Assembly (NCBI GenBank): GCA_947448305.1
Contig: CANFME010000003.1
Location: 1-55,850 of the forward strand
Source: Burkholderiaceae bacterium
GTDB taxonomy: Bacteria; Pseudomonadota; Gammaproteobacteria; Burkholderiales; Burkholderiaceae
Length of the DNA stretch: 55,850 nt
Direction of reading: 5' to 3'
Shown here: piece after piece, positions 12,299 through 23,888 of the stretch
Numbering within the stretch: position 1 is the first letter of the stretch
How the letters are laid out: the number at the start of each line of letters is the position of its first letter
Position numbers and translations under genes: made by a program
Notes under the pieces: generated by a model
What the model was told of the DNA's origin: nothing
The model's database searches: none
The model's input: the letters and a program-made list of their open reading frames with translations, nothing else

Positions 12299-13279
12299 AT
12301 GCAAACAACACTGCTTAAGCCCAAAATTATTTCAGTTGAAGCAACTGGCGACAACCAAGCTAAGGTTGTCATGGAGCCATTTGAACGTGGCTATGGCCAT
12401 ACTTTAGGTAACGCACTTCGCCGTGTTTTATTATCATCTATGTCTGGTTTTGCGCCAACAGAAGTAAGTATTGGTGGTGTAGTACATGAGTATTCAACTC
12501 TTGATGGTGTTCAAGAAGACGTTGTAAATCTTCTTTTAAACCTTAAGGGTATTGTTTTTAAATTAGAGTCTCGTGATGAAGTAACATTAATGCTTCGTAA
12601 AGAAGGCCCTGCTATCGTAACTGCAGCTGACATTGATTTACCCCACGATGTAACTTTGATAAACCCTGATCATGTTATTGCTAATTTATCTGCTGGTGGT
12701 AAATTGGATATGCAAATTAAGATCGAAAAAGGTCGCGGATATGTGCCTGGTAACATGCGCAGCTACGCTGACGAACAAACTAAATTAATTGGACGCATTG
12801 TTTTAGATGCATCATTTAGTCCAATTAAGAGAGTGAGTTATGCAGTTGAGTCAGCTCGCGTTGAACAACGTACTGACTTAGATCGTTTAGTAATGACAAT
12901 CGAAACTAATGGTGTGATTTCTCCTGAAGAGGCAATCCGTCAATCAGCTGGAATTTTAGTTGATCAGTTAGTTGTGTTTGCAGCCCTTGAAAATAACCAA
13001 ATTTTGGGTGACATTCAAACTAGCCGTTCACCAGTTGTAGATCCGATGTTGTTAAGACCTGTCGATGACTTGGAATTAACTGTACGTTCAGCAAATTGTT
13101 TGAAAGCTGAAAATATTTATTACATCGGTGATTTAATCCAAAGATCAGAAAACGAGTTGTTAAAAACTCCTAATCTTGGACGTAAATCTTTAAATGAAAT
13201 TAAAGATGTTTTGGCTGCAAGAAGCCTAACTTTAGGTATGAAGTTAGACAATTGGCCGCCTGCTGGTCTTGAGAGATAA
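12299..13279 (+). CDS. rpoA: RNA polymerase alpha subunit
   Basis: [21 protein letters not shown]...; alpha-[17 protein letters not shown]. Confidence 0.97.
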   Translation: MQTTLLKPKIISVEATGDNQAKVVMEPFERGYGHTLGNALRRVLLSSMSGFAPTEVSIGGVVHEYSTLDGVQEDVVNLLLNLKGIVFKLESRDEVTLMLRKEGPAIVTAADIDLPHDVTLINPDHVIANLSAGGKLDMQIKIEKGRGYVPGNMRSYADEQTKLIGRIVLDASFSPIKRVSYAVESARVEQRTDLDRLVMTIETNGVISPEEAIRQSAGILVDQLVVFAALENNQILGDIQTSRSPVVDPMLLRPVDDLELTVRSANCLKAENIYYIGDLIQRSENELLKTPNLGRKSLNEIKDVLAARSLTLGMKLDNWPPAGLER

Positions 13280-13294
13280 TAGAAAGGAAGTATC

Positions 13295-13687
13295 ATGCGT
13301 CACGGAAACGGACTGCGTAAATTAAATCGCACATCATCACATCGCTTAGCGATGTTACGCAACATGTCAAATTCATTATTGCAGCATGAATTGATTAAAA
13401 CGACTTTACCAAAGGCAAAAGAATTACGCCGTGTAGTAGAGCCATTGATCACTTTAGGCAAAAAAGACAACCTTGCAAATCGTCGTTTAGCATTTAATCG
13501 CTTGCGTGATAGAGATATGGTTACTAAATTGTTTAACGAACTGGGTCCTCGCTATGCTGCGCGTCCAGGTGGTTATACACGTATCTTGAAATTCGGTTTC
13601 AGAGTTGGTGATAATGCACCGATGGCTTTGGTTGAATTAGTTGATCGTCCAGAATTAGATTTAGATTCAGCAGTCGAAGCAGAATAA
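13295..13687 (+). CDS. rplQ: 50S ribosomal protein L17
   Basis: [24 protein letters not shown]. Confidence 0.97.
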   Translation: MRHGNGLRKLNRTSSHRLAMLRNMSNSLLQHELIKTTLPKAKELRRVVEPLITLGKKDNLANRRLAFNRLRDRDMVTKLFNELGPRYAARPGGYTRILKFGFRVGDNAPMALVELVDRPELDLDSAVEAE

Positions 13688-13707
13688 ATCTAGTCTAGGG
13701 TAAGAAT

Positions 13708-13743
13708 AAAAGCCAGAAGACCTAAAGTCTTCTGGCTTTTTGT
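13708..13743 (+). terminator. Intrinsic terminator of the ribosomal operon
   Basis: AAAAGCCAGAAGAC-CTAAA-GTCTTCTGGCTTTT then T-rich. Confidence 0.93.
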
Positions 13744-13797
13744 ATACGAGTAAATAAAACTTCTGCCACAATTGTGTTTTAAATAGCTTAAGCCAAT

Positions 13798-14133
13798 ATG
13801 CAATACGAACCAATTATTATTCAATTTTCTGTACCAAATAAAGAAGTAGCAGAAACAATTGGTAAAACCTTGTTAAACGAGAAGCTAATAGCTTGTCTAC
13901 ATATCAGTTCAGAGATTAGTAGTTTGTATCACTGGGAAGGCAAAATCGAGCAGTCCAATGAGTATGTTGTTCAAGTAAAAACATTCAGTATTTTCTGGTC
14001 CGCCATAGAAACCAAAATATTAGAGTTACACCCATATTCAGTCCCTGAAATAATAGCTATTCCAATTCGGGATATTTCACACTATTACTATGTTTGGATG
14101 ATTCAAGAAATCATCGAAAAAGGTAACAAGTAA
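13798..14133 (+). CDS. cutA: CutA1-type divalent cation tolerance protein
   Basis: LIACLHISSEISSLYHWEGKIEQSNEYVVQVKT...HPYSVPEIIAIPI. Confidence 0.92.
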   Translation: MQYEPIIIQFSVPNKEVAETIGKTLLNEKLIACLHISSEISSLYHWEGKIEQSNEYVVQVKTFSIFWSAIETKILELHPYSVPEIIAIPIRDISHYYYVWMIQEIIEKGNK

Positions 14134-14158
14134 TTTTGATAATGATTATTCTACGAAT

Positions 14159-15781
14159 ATGTTAAAAAAATTATTTTCTATCGGATTAACCTTCTTATTA
14201 ATCCTAACTGCTCATTACACATTAGCTCGAACGGAAGAGTTCTTGCCGCCTGAAAAAGCATTTGAGATTTCAGCTCAACTCTCTTCAGAAGTATTAAAAG
14301 TAACATTTAAAGCAGCTCCCGCGTATTACATGTATGAAGAGTCGATGCAAGTAAGGCAAAAAGATTCAGATAAAACAATTACGCCGACAACAAAACCAAA
14401 GCCACATGAAAAGTTTGATAACAATTTTCAGAAAATAGTGAAAACATATGATGGTGAAGTGGACTTTATCTACGACACAAAAATGTTACCGGACACAAGC
14501 CCATTAATATTAGATGTGAATGTTCAGGGGTGTGCAAACCAGGGGATTTGTTATCCACCAATGTTAAGACGTATTACTTTGCAAGAATACGGAAAGATAG
14601 TAATTTCAACAGATCCTGAAATAGTTATATCTGAATTGGAAGTAAATAAAAAATTATCTTGGTGGGAAGTATCGGATGACCTGAACGCGCTTAATCGATT
14701 ATTGACCACAACTAGCTTGCCAGTTCTACTCGTTTTATTCTTCCTTTTGGGCATTGGACTTGCTTTTACTCCATGTATGTTGCCAATGTTACCGATTCTC
14801 TCAAGCGTCGTTTTCGGAACTATCGATCACCATTTATTGCCGAGAAAGAAAACGATTATCCTGGCGTTGTTTTACATATTAGGCATGGCCTGTGCTTTTA
14901 GTTTGGCAGGTATGGCAACAGCATGGTTCGGCGCTAGTATTACTGCAAGCCTACAAAATCGATGGGTATTGTTGGCATTTGGTGGATTAATGCTTATTTT
15001 GTCAGCTGCACTATTGGGATTTTATGAATTGCAAATGCCTCATTCATGGCAAGCCAAAGTTGACAAATGGATAGGTAAACATGAAGGTGGAAATATTTAC
15101 GGCGTTTTTGCTCTTGGGGCTTTATCGAGTTTAGTTGCAAGTCCTTGTGTTTCCGCGCCCCTTGCAGGGGTATTAACTTTTATTGCGCAGAGTGGACAAG
15201 TGCAATTAGGCGGTTTAATTTTATTTGTGATGGCATGTGGCATGGGAGTACCATTATTTTTATTTGCTTTAGGAGCAAGCCGTATTGTGCCAAGAGCTGG
15301 TAAATGGATGCTCAGAGTTCAGAGGTTTTTTGGTGTTCTGATGGTTTTATTAGCCTTGTGGGTCATGTTGCCAGCACTTCAGTCCTTTTTCAAAGAAAGT
15401 AAAGTTGTTCATCAATCAAAGATCATCAACCAGCAAATTTATGAAGTCGTTACAAACAATAATGATTTGAATCAAAAACTTGCTCAAGCAAAAGAGAATA
15501 ATCAAAAGGCGATAGTCATCATTTCTGCAGACTGGTGTGTCAGTTGCAAAGAGTTAGAACTACAAACATTAGCAAATGAACAAGTTCAGACCAAATTAAA
15601 AGAGTACAAACGAATCGAAGTTGATATCACGGAGATGGGGCCTGATCAAAAAGCCATGTTGAATCAATACAAAATCTTTGGACCACCCGCAATTTTATTT
15701 ATTGACACCAATGGTGTTGAGCAGAAAACAAAAAAAACTGTAGGGGTGGTCAGTCCTCAAAAACTACTTTTGTTACTCTAG
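14159..15781 (+). CDS. dsbD: Thiol:disulfide interchange protein DsbD
   Basis: N-terminal DsbD-alpha-like region (GCANQGICYPP), polytopic core (AFTPCMLPMLPILSS), C-terminal thioredoxin-like ADWCVSCKELE. Confidence 0.94.
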   Translation: MLKKLFSIGLTFLLILTAHYTLARTEEFLPPEKAFEISAQLSSEVLKVTFKAAPAYYMYEESMQVRQKDSDKTITPTTKPKPHEKFDNNFQKIVKTYDGEVDFIYDTKMLPDTSPLILDVNVQGCANQGICYPPMLRRITLQEYGKIVISTDPEIVISELEVNKKLSWWEVSDDLNALNRLLTTTSLPVLLVLFFLLGIGLAFTPCMLPMLPILSSVVFGTIDHHLLPRKKTIILALFYILGMACAFSLAGMATAWFGASITASLQNRWVLLAFGGLMLILSAALLGFYELQMPHSWQAKVDKWIGKHEGGNIYGVFALGALSSLVASPCVSAPLAGVLTFIAQSGQVQLGGLILFVMACGMGVPLFLFALGASRIVPRAGKWMLRVQRFFGVLMVLLALWVMLPALQSFFKESKVVHQSKIINQQIYEVVTNNNDLNQKLAQAKENNQKAIVIISADWCVSCKELELQTLANEQVQTKLKEYKRIEVDITEMGPDQKAMLNQYKIFGPPAILFIDTNGVEQKTKKTVGVVSPQKLLLLL

Positions 15782-15799
15782 TTTAGAAAATCAACTTAC

Positions 15800-17492
<1,693 letters not shown>

Positions 17493-17564
17493 AGTGATCC
17501 ATTTTATGAAGATATTGTAAAATTACAAAGATAAAATCAACTCAATTACTTGGGAAACTATTAA

Positions 17565-18257
17565 ATGCAAGCCAACACCATGAATAAAATTAAATCTAGC
17601 CTTAAATTAGCTGTACTTTCTACAGCATTAGTTTCTTTAGCAGCAAGCTTAAGTATCTCCAACTTAGCTAGCGCAAATGAGCCAACTACACCTCAAAAAG
17701 CTGACATTAAAGCAGGTGAAGCTCTCTATTCTAACGGAGATGCTACTAGGGGAATCGTGGCGTGTGTAGGTTGTCATGGACCGAATGGTAATAGTGCATC
17801 AGGAACCTGGCCTAAACTAGCCGGACAACACGCAGGTTACATCAACACACAACTTAAGCATTTTAAAGCTGGAGAACGTGCAAACCCAGTGATGATGGGT
17901 ATGTCTGCAGCCCTTCAAGACGCTGATATGGTGAACATCTCAGCGTATTTAAATAAGCAAGTACAGACACCTGGAACAGCTAAAAATAAAGAATCGATTG
18001 AACTTGGCAAAAGCATTTATAGAGGCGGTATAGCTGCTAAAAATGTGCCAGCTTGCGCAGCTTGTCATGGTCCAGCTGGAGCTGGAATACCTGTTCAATA
18101 CCCACGTATTGGCGGACAATGGGCTGAATATACAGAAACACAACTGATTTCACTTAGAGCCGGGGCGCGTAAAAATTTACAAATGAATATGATTGCAGCC
18201 AAACTCTCAGATACAGAATTAAAAGCAGTTTCAGACTATGTAGCTGGATTACGTTAA
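17565..18257 (+). CDS. Di-haem cytochrome c (c4-like)
   Basis: Signal peptide; two CxxCH motifs (ACVGCHGPNG, ACAACHGPAG). Confidence 0.92.
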   Translation: MQANTMNKIKSSLKLAVLSTALVSLAASLSISNLASANEPTTPQKADIKAGEALYSNGDATRGIVACVGCHGPNGNSASGTWPKLAGQHAGYINTQLKHFKAGERANPVMMGMSAALQDADMVNISAYLNKQVQTPGTAKNKESIELGKSIYRGGIAAKNVPACAACHGPAGAGIPVQYPRIGGQWAEYTETQLISLRAGARKNLQMNMIAAKLSDTELKAVSDYVAGLR

Positions 18258-18281
18258 TTTAATTCTAAGCTAAAAAAACCA

Positions 18282-18315
18282 AACCTCCAGTGTATTGAAC
18301 TGGAGGTTTTTTTTA
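18282..18315 (+). terminator. Intrinsic terminator after cytochrome c
   Basis: AACCTCCAGT-GTATTGA-ACTGGAGGTT + T-run. Confidence 0.93.
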
Positions 18316-18348
18316 TCCAAAAATTATTCATCAGACATACTTCTAAAA

Positions 18349-18379
18349 CGCTAACGATAAAAAATCATAATCATTAGCG
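18349..18379 (-). terminator. Candidate terminator of lysA
   Basis: Minus strand: CGCTAATGAT-11 nt-ATCGTTAGCG then TTTTAG; one G/T wobble. Confidence 0.7.
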
Positions 18380-18401
18380 ATTTAAGAAAGTATGCAAAAA
18401 A

Positions 18402-19682
18402 TTAAACAATACTTTCACCTTGATACAAAAACTGAAGAGTTTCTCGCTCTCTAATAACGTGCACTGAAGTGCCATCAACTAATATTTCAACTGGCCTTGG
18501 CCTAGTGTTGTAATTGGAGGACATACTGAATCCATAGGCTCCAGCTGATAAAATAGCCAAAACATCGCCAGGCTTAACACTAAGTGTACGATCACGACCA
18601 AGCCAATCTCCCGTCTCACAAACAGGACCAACCACGTCATAAACCGAAGAATTACTATCTGTCAAACTGACAGGAACAATCGCATGAAACGCCTCATACA
18701 TTGCAGGCCTCATTAAGTCGTTCATCGCAGCATCGACGATACAAAAGTTTTTTGTTTCACCGGGCTTTAAGTATTCTACAAGTGTGAGAAGTACACCGGC
18801 GTTACCAACCAATGATCTACCTGGTTCAAAAATAACCTCTAAATTAGAAAATCCAGATTTCTCAATATGATCCAGCAAAGTATTTGCAAATTTTGTAATA
18901 TCCGGGGGAGTATCACCACCATAGTCAATACCTAAACCACCGCCAATATCAAGGTGTTGAATAGTAATACCCACTGTTTCTAATTGTCGAATCAAAGATA
19001 AGACACGATCAAGAGCATCTAAAAAAGGGCTAATATCTAATATTTGAGAACCAATATGGCAGTCGATACCAACAATTTGAATATTGGCCATTTGGTGAGC
19101 AACTTGGTAAGTATGAATAACATCTTCAAACGTAATACCAAATTTATTGTCTTTTAAACCCGTCGAAATATAGGGGTGCGTCTTAGCATCTACATCAGGA
19201 TTAACGCGCAGTGAAATGGGTGCTATCAGTTGAAGGGAACCAGCAATCTCATTAATGCGAGTTAGTTCAGGAATTGATTCCACATTAAAGCACTTTACAC
19301 CCGCTTTGAGTGCTGTAGAAATTTCAGAGTGGGATTTACCAACGCCTGAAAAAACACAATCCGAAGCCTTGCCGCCTGCCGCAATCACTCGAGCCAGTTC
19401 GCCGCCACTGACCAAATCAAAACCAGTACCCAGTTTAGAAAAAATATTCAAGATCGCTAAATTACTATTGGCTTTCATCGCATAATGAACTCGAGCGCGA
19501 CGTGTTCCATCTTTTCTGAAGCAGGCTTTGTCATAAGCCGCAAATGCTTGGGTTAAAGCCTGCTTAGAATATACATAACAGGGGGTGCCAAACTGCTGAG
19601 CGATAGAAGCTAGTGAAACATTTTCTGCAAACCATTGACCGTTTTGCTCAGAAAATCCGATTAATTGAGGGAGTAATTGCAT
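18402..19682 (-). CDS. lysA: Diaminopimelate decarboxylase
   Basis: VHYAMKANSNLAILNI...HLDIGGGLGIDYGGD...EPGRSLVGNAGVL...GPVCETGDWLG. Confidence 0.96.
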   Translation of the reverse strand: MQLLPQLIGFSEQNGQWFAENVSLASIAQQFGTPCYVYSKQALTQAFAAYDKACFRKDGTRRARVHYAMKANSNLAILNIFSKLGTGFDLVSGGELARVIAAGGKASDCVFSGVGKSHSEISTALKAGVKCFNVESIPELTRINEIAGSLQLIAPISLRVNPDVDAKTHPYISTGLKDNKFGITFEDVIHTYQVAHQMANIQIVGIDCHIGSQILDISPFLDALDRVLSLIRQLETVGITIQHLDIGGGLGIDYGGDTPPDITKFANTLLDHIEKSGFSNLEVIFEPGRSLVGNAGVLLTLVEYLKPGETKNFCIVDAAMNDLMRPAMYEAFHAIVPVSLTDSNSSVYDVVGPVCETGDWLGRDRTLSVKPGDVLAILSAGAYGFSMSSNYNTRPRPVEILVDGTSVHVIRERETLQFLYQGESIV

Positions 19683-19686
19683 AAAC

Positions 19687-19950
19687 TTAATTCTTTAAAG
19701 TAGAAGGAACATTCTTTGTATTATCCAATGGTTGAGCTTTTGAACTTGAATCATTGGAAATGGGGGAAGTGGAGACAGTTGGTGCTGTTGTGGCATTCTC
19801 TACTGGGTATATTTTGCCAATAGGCTCAGGTTTGTTGGGCATATTTGGCGTTGGACTTGGAGGGGGAAAAAATAAAGGCCCCTTTACACCACATGCGCAA
19901 AGAAAAAAGAATAAAAAATAACTACAATAGGATTTAAAGGAATTTTTCAT
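19687..19950 (-). CDS. Short lipoprotein, LptM/YifL-like
   Basis: Lipobox followed by CGVKGPLFFPP; position next to lysA/cyaY. Confidence 0.8.
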   Translation of the reverse strand: MKNSFKSYCSYFLFFFLCACGVKGPLFFPPPSPTPNMPNKPEPIGKIYPVENATTAPTVSTSPISNDSSSKAQPLDNTKNVPSTLKN

Positions 19951-20007
19951 TATTCATCTAGTGGAAAAAATTAAAACAAAAATAACATAAGGCTGACTGA
20001 ATATATC

Positions 20008-20367
20008 ATGCAAACGCCAATTGAAAAAATTGAAGATTCAGAATTTAAAGAATTAGCAAACCAAGCTATCGATAAAGTCGAACAAGCCTTAGAAAAACTC
20101 TTTGAAACAACAGATTTTGACGTTGATACCCAAAGACAAGGCAGTAACGTTTTAAACATAAAGTTTCCAAACAATACTGTTATTGTAATTAATCTCCAAA
20201 CCCCATTACATGAACTCTGGTTAGCTGCAAAAGAAGGTGGTTATCATTTTCGATGGTCAGGAACCAAGAAGTCGCCATTGTGGTTAGACACAAAGACCAA
20301 TGAAGAGTTCTTTGCTTCTGTTGCAAAGCATGTCGCAAAGCAGGGCGGGGTTGATTTAATTCTTTAA
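20008..20367 (+). CDS. cyaY: Frataxin-like iron donor CyaY
   Basis: FDVDTQRQGSNVLNIKFPNNTVIVINLQTPLHELWLAAKEGGYHFRW. Confidence 0.93.
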   Translation: MQTPIEKIEDSEFKELANQAIDKVEQALEKLFETTDFDVDTQRQGSNVLNIKFPNNTVIVINLQTPLHELWLAAKEGGYHFRWSGTKKSPLWLDTKTNEEFFASVAKHVAKQGGVDLIL

Positions 20368-20451
20368 TTACTAACAATAATCTTCGTTCTTATTCATCTA
20401 AACAACAATAAAAACGTTCCATTTTTTTAAAGTTGATTAATAAAAAAATGA

Positions 20452-20481
20452 TTGTTATTTTGTGTGTATGGTGTGTATAAT
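20452..20481 (+). promoter_or_regulatory. Candidate hicA promoter TTGTTA-18 bp-TATAAT
   Basis: -10 at 20476-20481, ATG at 20488. Confidence 0.6.
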
Positions 20482-20487
20482 ATAAAG

Positions 20488-20649
20488 ATGAATAGTAGAG
20501 AACTAATCAAAAAATTGGAACTTGATGGTTGGAGATTAAATAGATCAAAAGGATCACATCATATCTTTATCCACCCATTCAAAATAGGTCACATAACAGT
20601 TCCCCACCCAAAAAAAGACCTAGGTATTGGATTAGTTAAAAGTATATGA
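20488..20649 (+). pseudogene. hicA: HicA-type mRNA interferase, apparently frameshifted near C-terminus
   Basis: ELIKKLELDGWRLNRSKGSHHIFIHP...ITVPHPKKDLGIGLVKSI then TGA; next frame reads KNAGIN* to 20669. Confidence 0.8.
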
Positions 20650-20682
20650 AGAATGCTGGAATTAACTAAAAAAGGAAATTAT

Positions 20683-21075
20683 ATGAAATATCCTATTGCA
20701 ATTGAGCCCGGCAACGAGAAATTAGCCTGGGGCGTTATAGTACCGGACTTAGACGGATGTTTTTCAGCTTCTGATTCAGGAGTAGACGAAGCAATTGAAA
20801 ACGCAAAAGAAGCAATTGAGTTGTGGATTGAACTCGCACTCGATACAGGTAAAAAGATTCCAAAACCTAGTTTAATTACTGATTTGCAGAAGAAAAAAGA
20901 ATTTAAGGGATATATTTGGGCAATTGCAGAGTTGAATCCTGCCTTATTATCAGATGAAATTGAAAGAATAAATATTTCTTTACCTAAAAGAGTTTTGGCT
21001 AGGTTGGACGCAAAAGCTAAAGCTGCTGGAGAAAATCGATCCGGATATATCGCTCATTTAGCAATTACAAATTAG
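20683..21075 (+). CDS. hicB: HicB-type antitoxin
   Basis: YPIAIEPG...VVPDLDGCFSASDS-type fold plus C-terminal RHH INISLPKRVLARLDAKAKAAGENRSGYIAHLAI; SD AAAGGAAA. Confidence 0.9.
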   Translation: MKYPIAIEPGNEKLAWGVIVPDLDGCFSASDSGVDEAIENAKEAIELWIELALDTGKKIPKPSLITDLQKKKEFKGYIWAIAELNPALLSDEIERINISLPKRVLARLDAKAKAAGENRSGYIAHLAITN

Positions 21076-21089
21076 ACAAAGAGTATCTT

Positions 21090-22229
21090 TTAATTAAAGC
21101 ATTTACTCAATCGTAAAAACTCTTTTTTAGCAAACCTATCTGTCATTCCAGCAATATAGTGAGCAACGCGACGATGTGGCTCATAATTTTGGCCAAGTAA
21201 AAAATCTGACGGAATTTCCTTAGGAAATTCAATGTAATGTTTAAAAAGGAAGCGAACTTGCTGAGCTGCCTCATCCGTTACTTTGACTACTTGTGGATGT
21301 CGATATAGGTTCTGAAACAAAAACCGCTTCAGTTCTATCATTTGCTCCTTAACCTCAGAAGAGAACCCAATCATCTGCGGTAGGCATCGTACCTCATTAA
21401 TATTATTAGGATGATATTCATTGATTCGTTTTAAGGAGCTCTTGACTAAGTCATCGACTAATAAATGAATCATATGTCGAATGACCTCATGCTTAAGCCT
21501 ACGATCATCTAAGTTAGGATAAATGGAGCGAACTTTATTGAGCTGGTTTTGCCAAATGGTGACTTGATGAAGATCTTCGATATTGATTAATCCAGATCTT
21601 AAGCCATCCTCGATGTCATGATTGTTATAGGCAATTTGATCAGCGATATTAGCCAGTTGGGCTTCGAGACTCGGTTGTTGATGATTCTCAAATTGATGAG
21701 TTAATTGCCCAAGCCATTTGCGGTGACCTTGAAGGTTGTTATTTGACAGATGTTTAAGAATTCCTTCTCTGGTCTCAAAAGTTAGGTTTAAACCGTCAAA
21801 AGTTGGATACCTTATTTCTAAAAAATCAACGACCCATAAACTTTGTAAGTTATGTTCAAAACCAAAATGGTCTTTCATACAATCGTTCAAAGCATCTTGT
21901 CCGATGTGGCCAAAAGGTGTGTGACCTAAATCATGAGCTAAACAGATAGCTTCAACCAAATCCTCGTTTAAATTTAATCTTCTGGCAATGGCGCGACCAA
22001 TTTGAGCAACTTCCAAACTATGCGTTAAGCGGGTTCGAAAGTGATCACCCTCATGATTCAAAAAAACTTGGGTTTTGTATTCAAGCCGACGAAAAGCGCC
22101 GCAATGAATAATCCGATCTCGATCTCTCTGAAAAGGATTTCGACCCGAATTAGTCGGTTCAACTGACTCATTATGAACTCGGCCAAGACTAAATTCAGCC
22201 GAAGCTGCGTAATAAGCCAAGGAAGACAT
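21090..22229 (-). CDS. dgt: dGTPase-like HD phosphohydrolase
   Basis: NPFQRDRDRIIHCGAFRRLEYKTQVF...RTRLTHSLEVAQIGR...AHDLGHTPFGHIG. Confidence 0.94.
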   Translation of the reverse strand: MSSLAYYAASAEFSLGRVHNESVEPTNSGRNPFQRDRDRIIHCGAFRRLEYKTQVFLNHEGDHFRTRLTHSLEVAQIGRAIARRLNLNEDLVEAICLAHDLGHTPFGHIGQDALNDCMKDHFGFEHNLQSLWVVDFLEIRYPTFDGLNLTFETREGILKHLSNNNLQGHRKWLGQLTHQFENHQQPSLEAQLANIADQIAYNNHDIEDGLRSGLINIEDLHQVTIWQNQLNKVRSIYPNLDDRRLKHEVIRHMIHLLVDDLVKSSLKRINEYHPNNINEVRCLPQMIGFSSEVKEQMIELKRFLFQNLYRHPQVVKVTDEAAQQVRFLFKHYIEFPKEIPSDFLLGQNYEPHRRVAHYIAGMTDRFAKKEFLRLSKCFN

Positions 22230-23311
22230 TAAGCGGCTCCGCAGGCCTTTAATGCTGGAATGACTAATTCGTCAGTAACTTTTTGAACTTTTGCTTGCCC
22301 TAATTTTTCAAGAACAACATATTTAATTTGACCAGACTCTGCTTTTTTATCATGAGACATGTAGGATAAATATTGGGACGTGTCCCATTGAGGAGCCTTG
22401 GTCGGTAAATGAAGAGTTTGGATAATACGCGTCAGTCGGTTTTTATCATCAACTGATAGATAGCCTAATTGCTGAGACAACTCCGCAGCAATTGCCATTC
22501 CGCAACCAACCGCTTCGCCGTGCAACCATTCTCCATAGCCCATGCCAGTTTCAATCGCATGACCAAAAGTATGTCCAAAATTAAGATGGGCACGTACGCC
22601 ACTCTCTTTTTCATCTTGAGCGACAACTTCCGACTTGATCTCGCAAGACCTTATTACTACATGCTCTAGACAATTAAGGTCGTATTGATTTAAGCCTTGA
22701 GCATTTTGTTCAATCCAATCTAAAAACAAAGAATCAGCAATTGCACCATGTTTAACCACCTCTGCTAAACCAGCGGCTAATTCTCTTTTGGGTAGGGTCA
22801 AAAGGGTCTTTAAATCAATCAGGACTGCAATTGGTTGATAAAACGCACCAATCATATTTTTGCCAAGAGGATGGTTAATGCCTGTTTTCCCACCTACAGA
22901 AGAGTCTACTTGAGAAAGTAATGTTGTAGGAATTTGTACGAACTTAATCCCTCGCATATAGGACGCAGCAGCAAAACCAGCCATATCACCCACCACCCCT
23001 CCACCAAGGGCAAAAATAGTCGCTTTACGGTCGGCGTTCGACTCTAATAAGCCAGTGAATATGAGTTGGAGTGTTTCCCAAGTCTTATAAGACTCGCCGT
23101 CAGGCAAAACAATTCGAACCACTTGTTGGCCATTCGCTTTTAGGCTGGCCTCTAATCGATCAGCATAAAGTGCTTCAACTATCGTGTTAGTGACGATAAA
23201 AGACGCGCTTGAGTTTTTGAATTGAGAAAATAAATTAACATCATCCAAAACATCTTGCCCAATAAATATTGGATAGGAGCGATCTCCAAGATTAACGTTT
23301 AAAGTTTTCAA
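22229..23311 (-). CDS. aroB: 3-dehydroquinate synthase
   Basis: [21 protein letters not shown]...[19 protein letters not shown]...[12 protein letters not shown]. Confidence 0.96.
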   Translation of the reverse strand: MKTLNVNLGDRSYPIFIGQDVLDDVNLFSQFKNSSASFIVTNTIVEALYADRLEASLKANGQQVVRIVLPDGESYKTWETLQLIFTGLLESNADRKATIFALGGGVVGDMAGFAAASYMRGIKFVQIPTTLLSQVDSSVGGKTGINHPLGKNMIGAFYQPIAVLIDLKTLLTLPKRELAAGLAEVVKHGAIADSLFLDWIEQNAQGLNQYDLNCLEHVVIRSCEIKSEVVAQDEKESGVRAHLNFGHTFGHAIETGMGYGEWLHGEAVGCGMAIAAELSQQLGYLSVDDKNRLTRIIQTLHLPTKAPQWDTSQYLSYMSHDKKAESGQIKYVVLEKLGQAKVQKVTDELVIPALKACGAA

Positions 23312-23832
23312 GTGAGTAACTCCAGTTGCATTACAAGTTGATTGGTCAATTGACTGACATTGGGTTTGCCAGTATCAATAATTTGATGGGCGATTGAAGT
23401 GTAAAGCGGATCTCTGGTAGCAAATAATTCTTTGAATTTCTTTTGCGGATCAGGCGTATTTAAAAGAGGCCTGGATTTATCATGTCGAGTCCTTAGCCAC
23501 AAATCATGAGGGTTGGCACGCAAATAAATGACATAACCAAATTGCCGCAGATTTTCGCGATTTTCTGGCAGTAAAATACTTCCCCCGCCAGTCGCTAAAA
23601 CAATGTTATCGAGAGAGACTAAGTCCTTAATAACAGACGCTTCTCTTTTACGAAAGCCATCCTCCCCCTCCATTTCAAAAATAGTAGGGATTTTGACACC
23701 ACACCTCTTTTCAATTTCATGGTCACTATCGATAAATACTTTGCCAAGTCTTTTCGCTAAGACTTTTCCGACCGTAGTTTTACCAGCACCCATTAAACCA
23801 ACGAGGATAATATTATTTGGAATACCGTTCAT
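23308..23832 (-). CDS. aroK: Shikimate kinase
   Basis: [22 protein letters not shown]...FIDSDHEIE; start moved from TTG 23850 to ATG 23832. Confidence 0.95.
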   Translation of the reverse strand: MNGIPNNIILVGLMGAGKTTVGKVLAKRLGKVFIDSDHEIEKRCGVKIPTIFEMEGEDGFRKREASVIKDLVSLDNIVLATGGGSILLPENRENLRQFGYVIYLRANPHDLWLRTRHDKSRPLLNTPDPQKKFKELFATRDPLYTSIAHQIIDTGKPNVSQLTNQLVMQLELLT

Positions 23833-23888
23833 AGGCTCAATTTTACGCAAGGTTTTGATGAAAGAAGAAAATCTTCCAAAAAAATTGT

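Noticed and set aside
14138-14156. Fur-box-like GATAATGATTATTCTACGA upstream of dsbD
   Set aside because: Only the left half matches (about 12/19); right half is not palindromic.
18361-18379. Fur-like ATAATCATTA downstream of lysA
   Set aside because: Part of a minus-strand terminator hairpin, with no start codon nearby.
20368-20451. Possible attachment/insertion scar before hicAB
   Set aside because: AT-rich only; no direct repeats, tRNA or integrase found.
20452-20487. N-terminal extension of hicA (MLFCVYGVYNIK)
   Set aside because: Overlaps the -35/-10 promoter motifs; HicA homology starts at MNSRELIKKL.
23833-23850. TTG start of aroK
   Set aside because: ATG at 23832 fits shikimate kinase N-termini better; the extension overlaps the -10-like TAAAAT.
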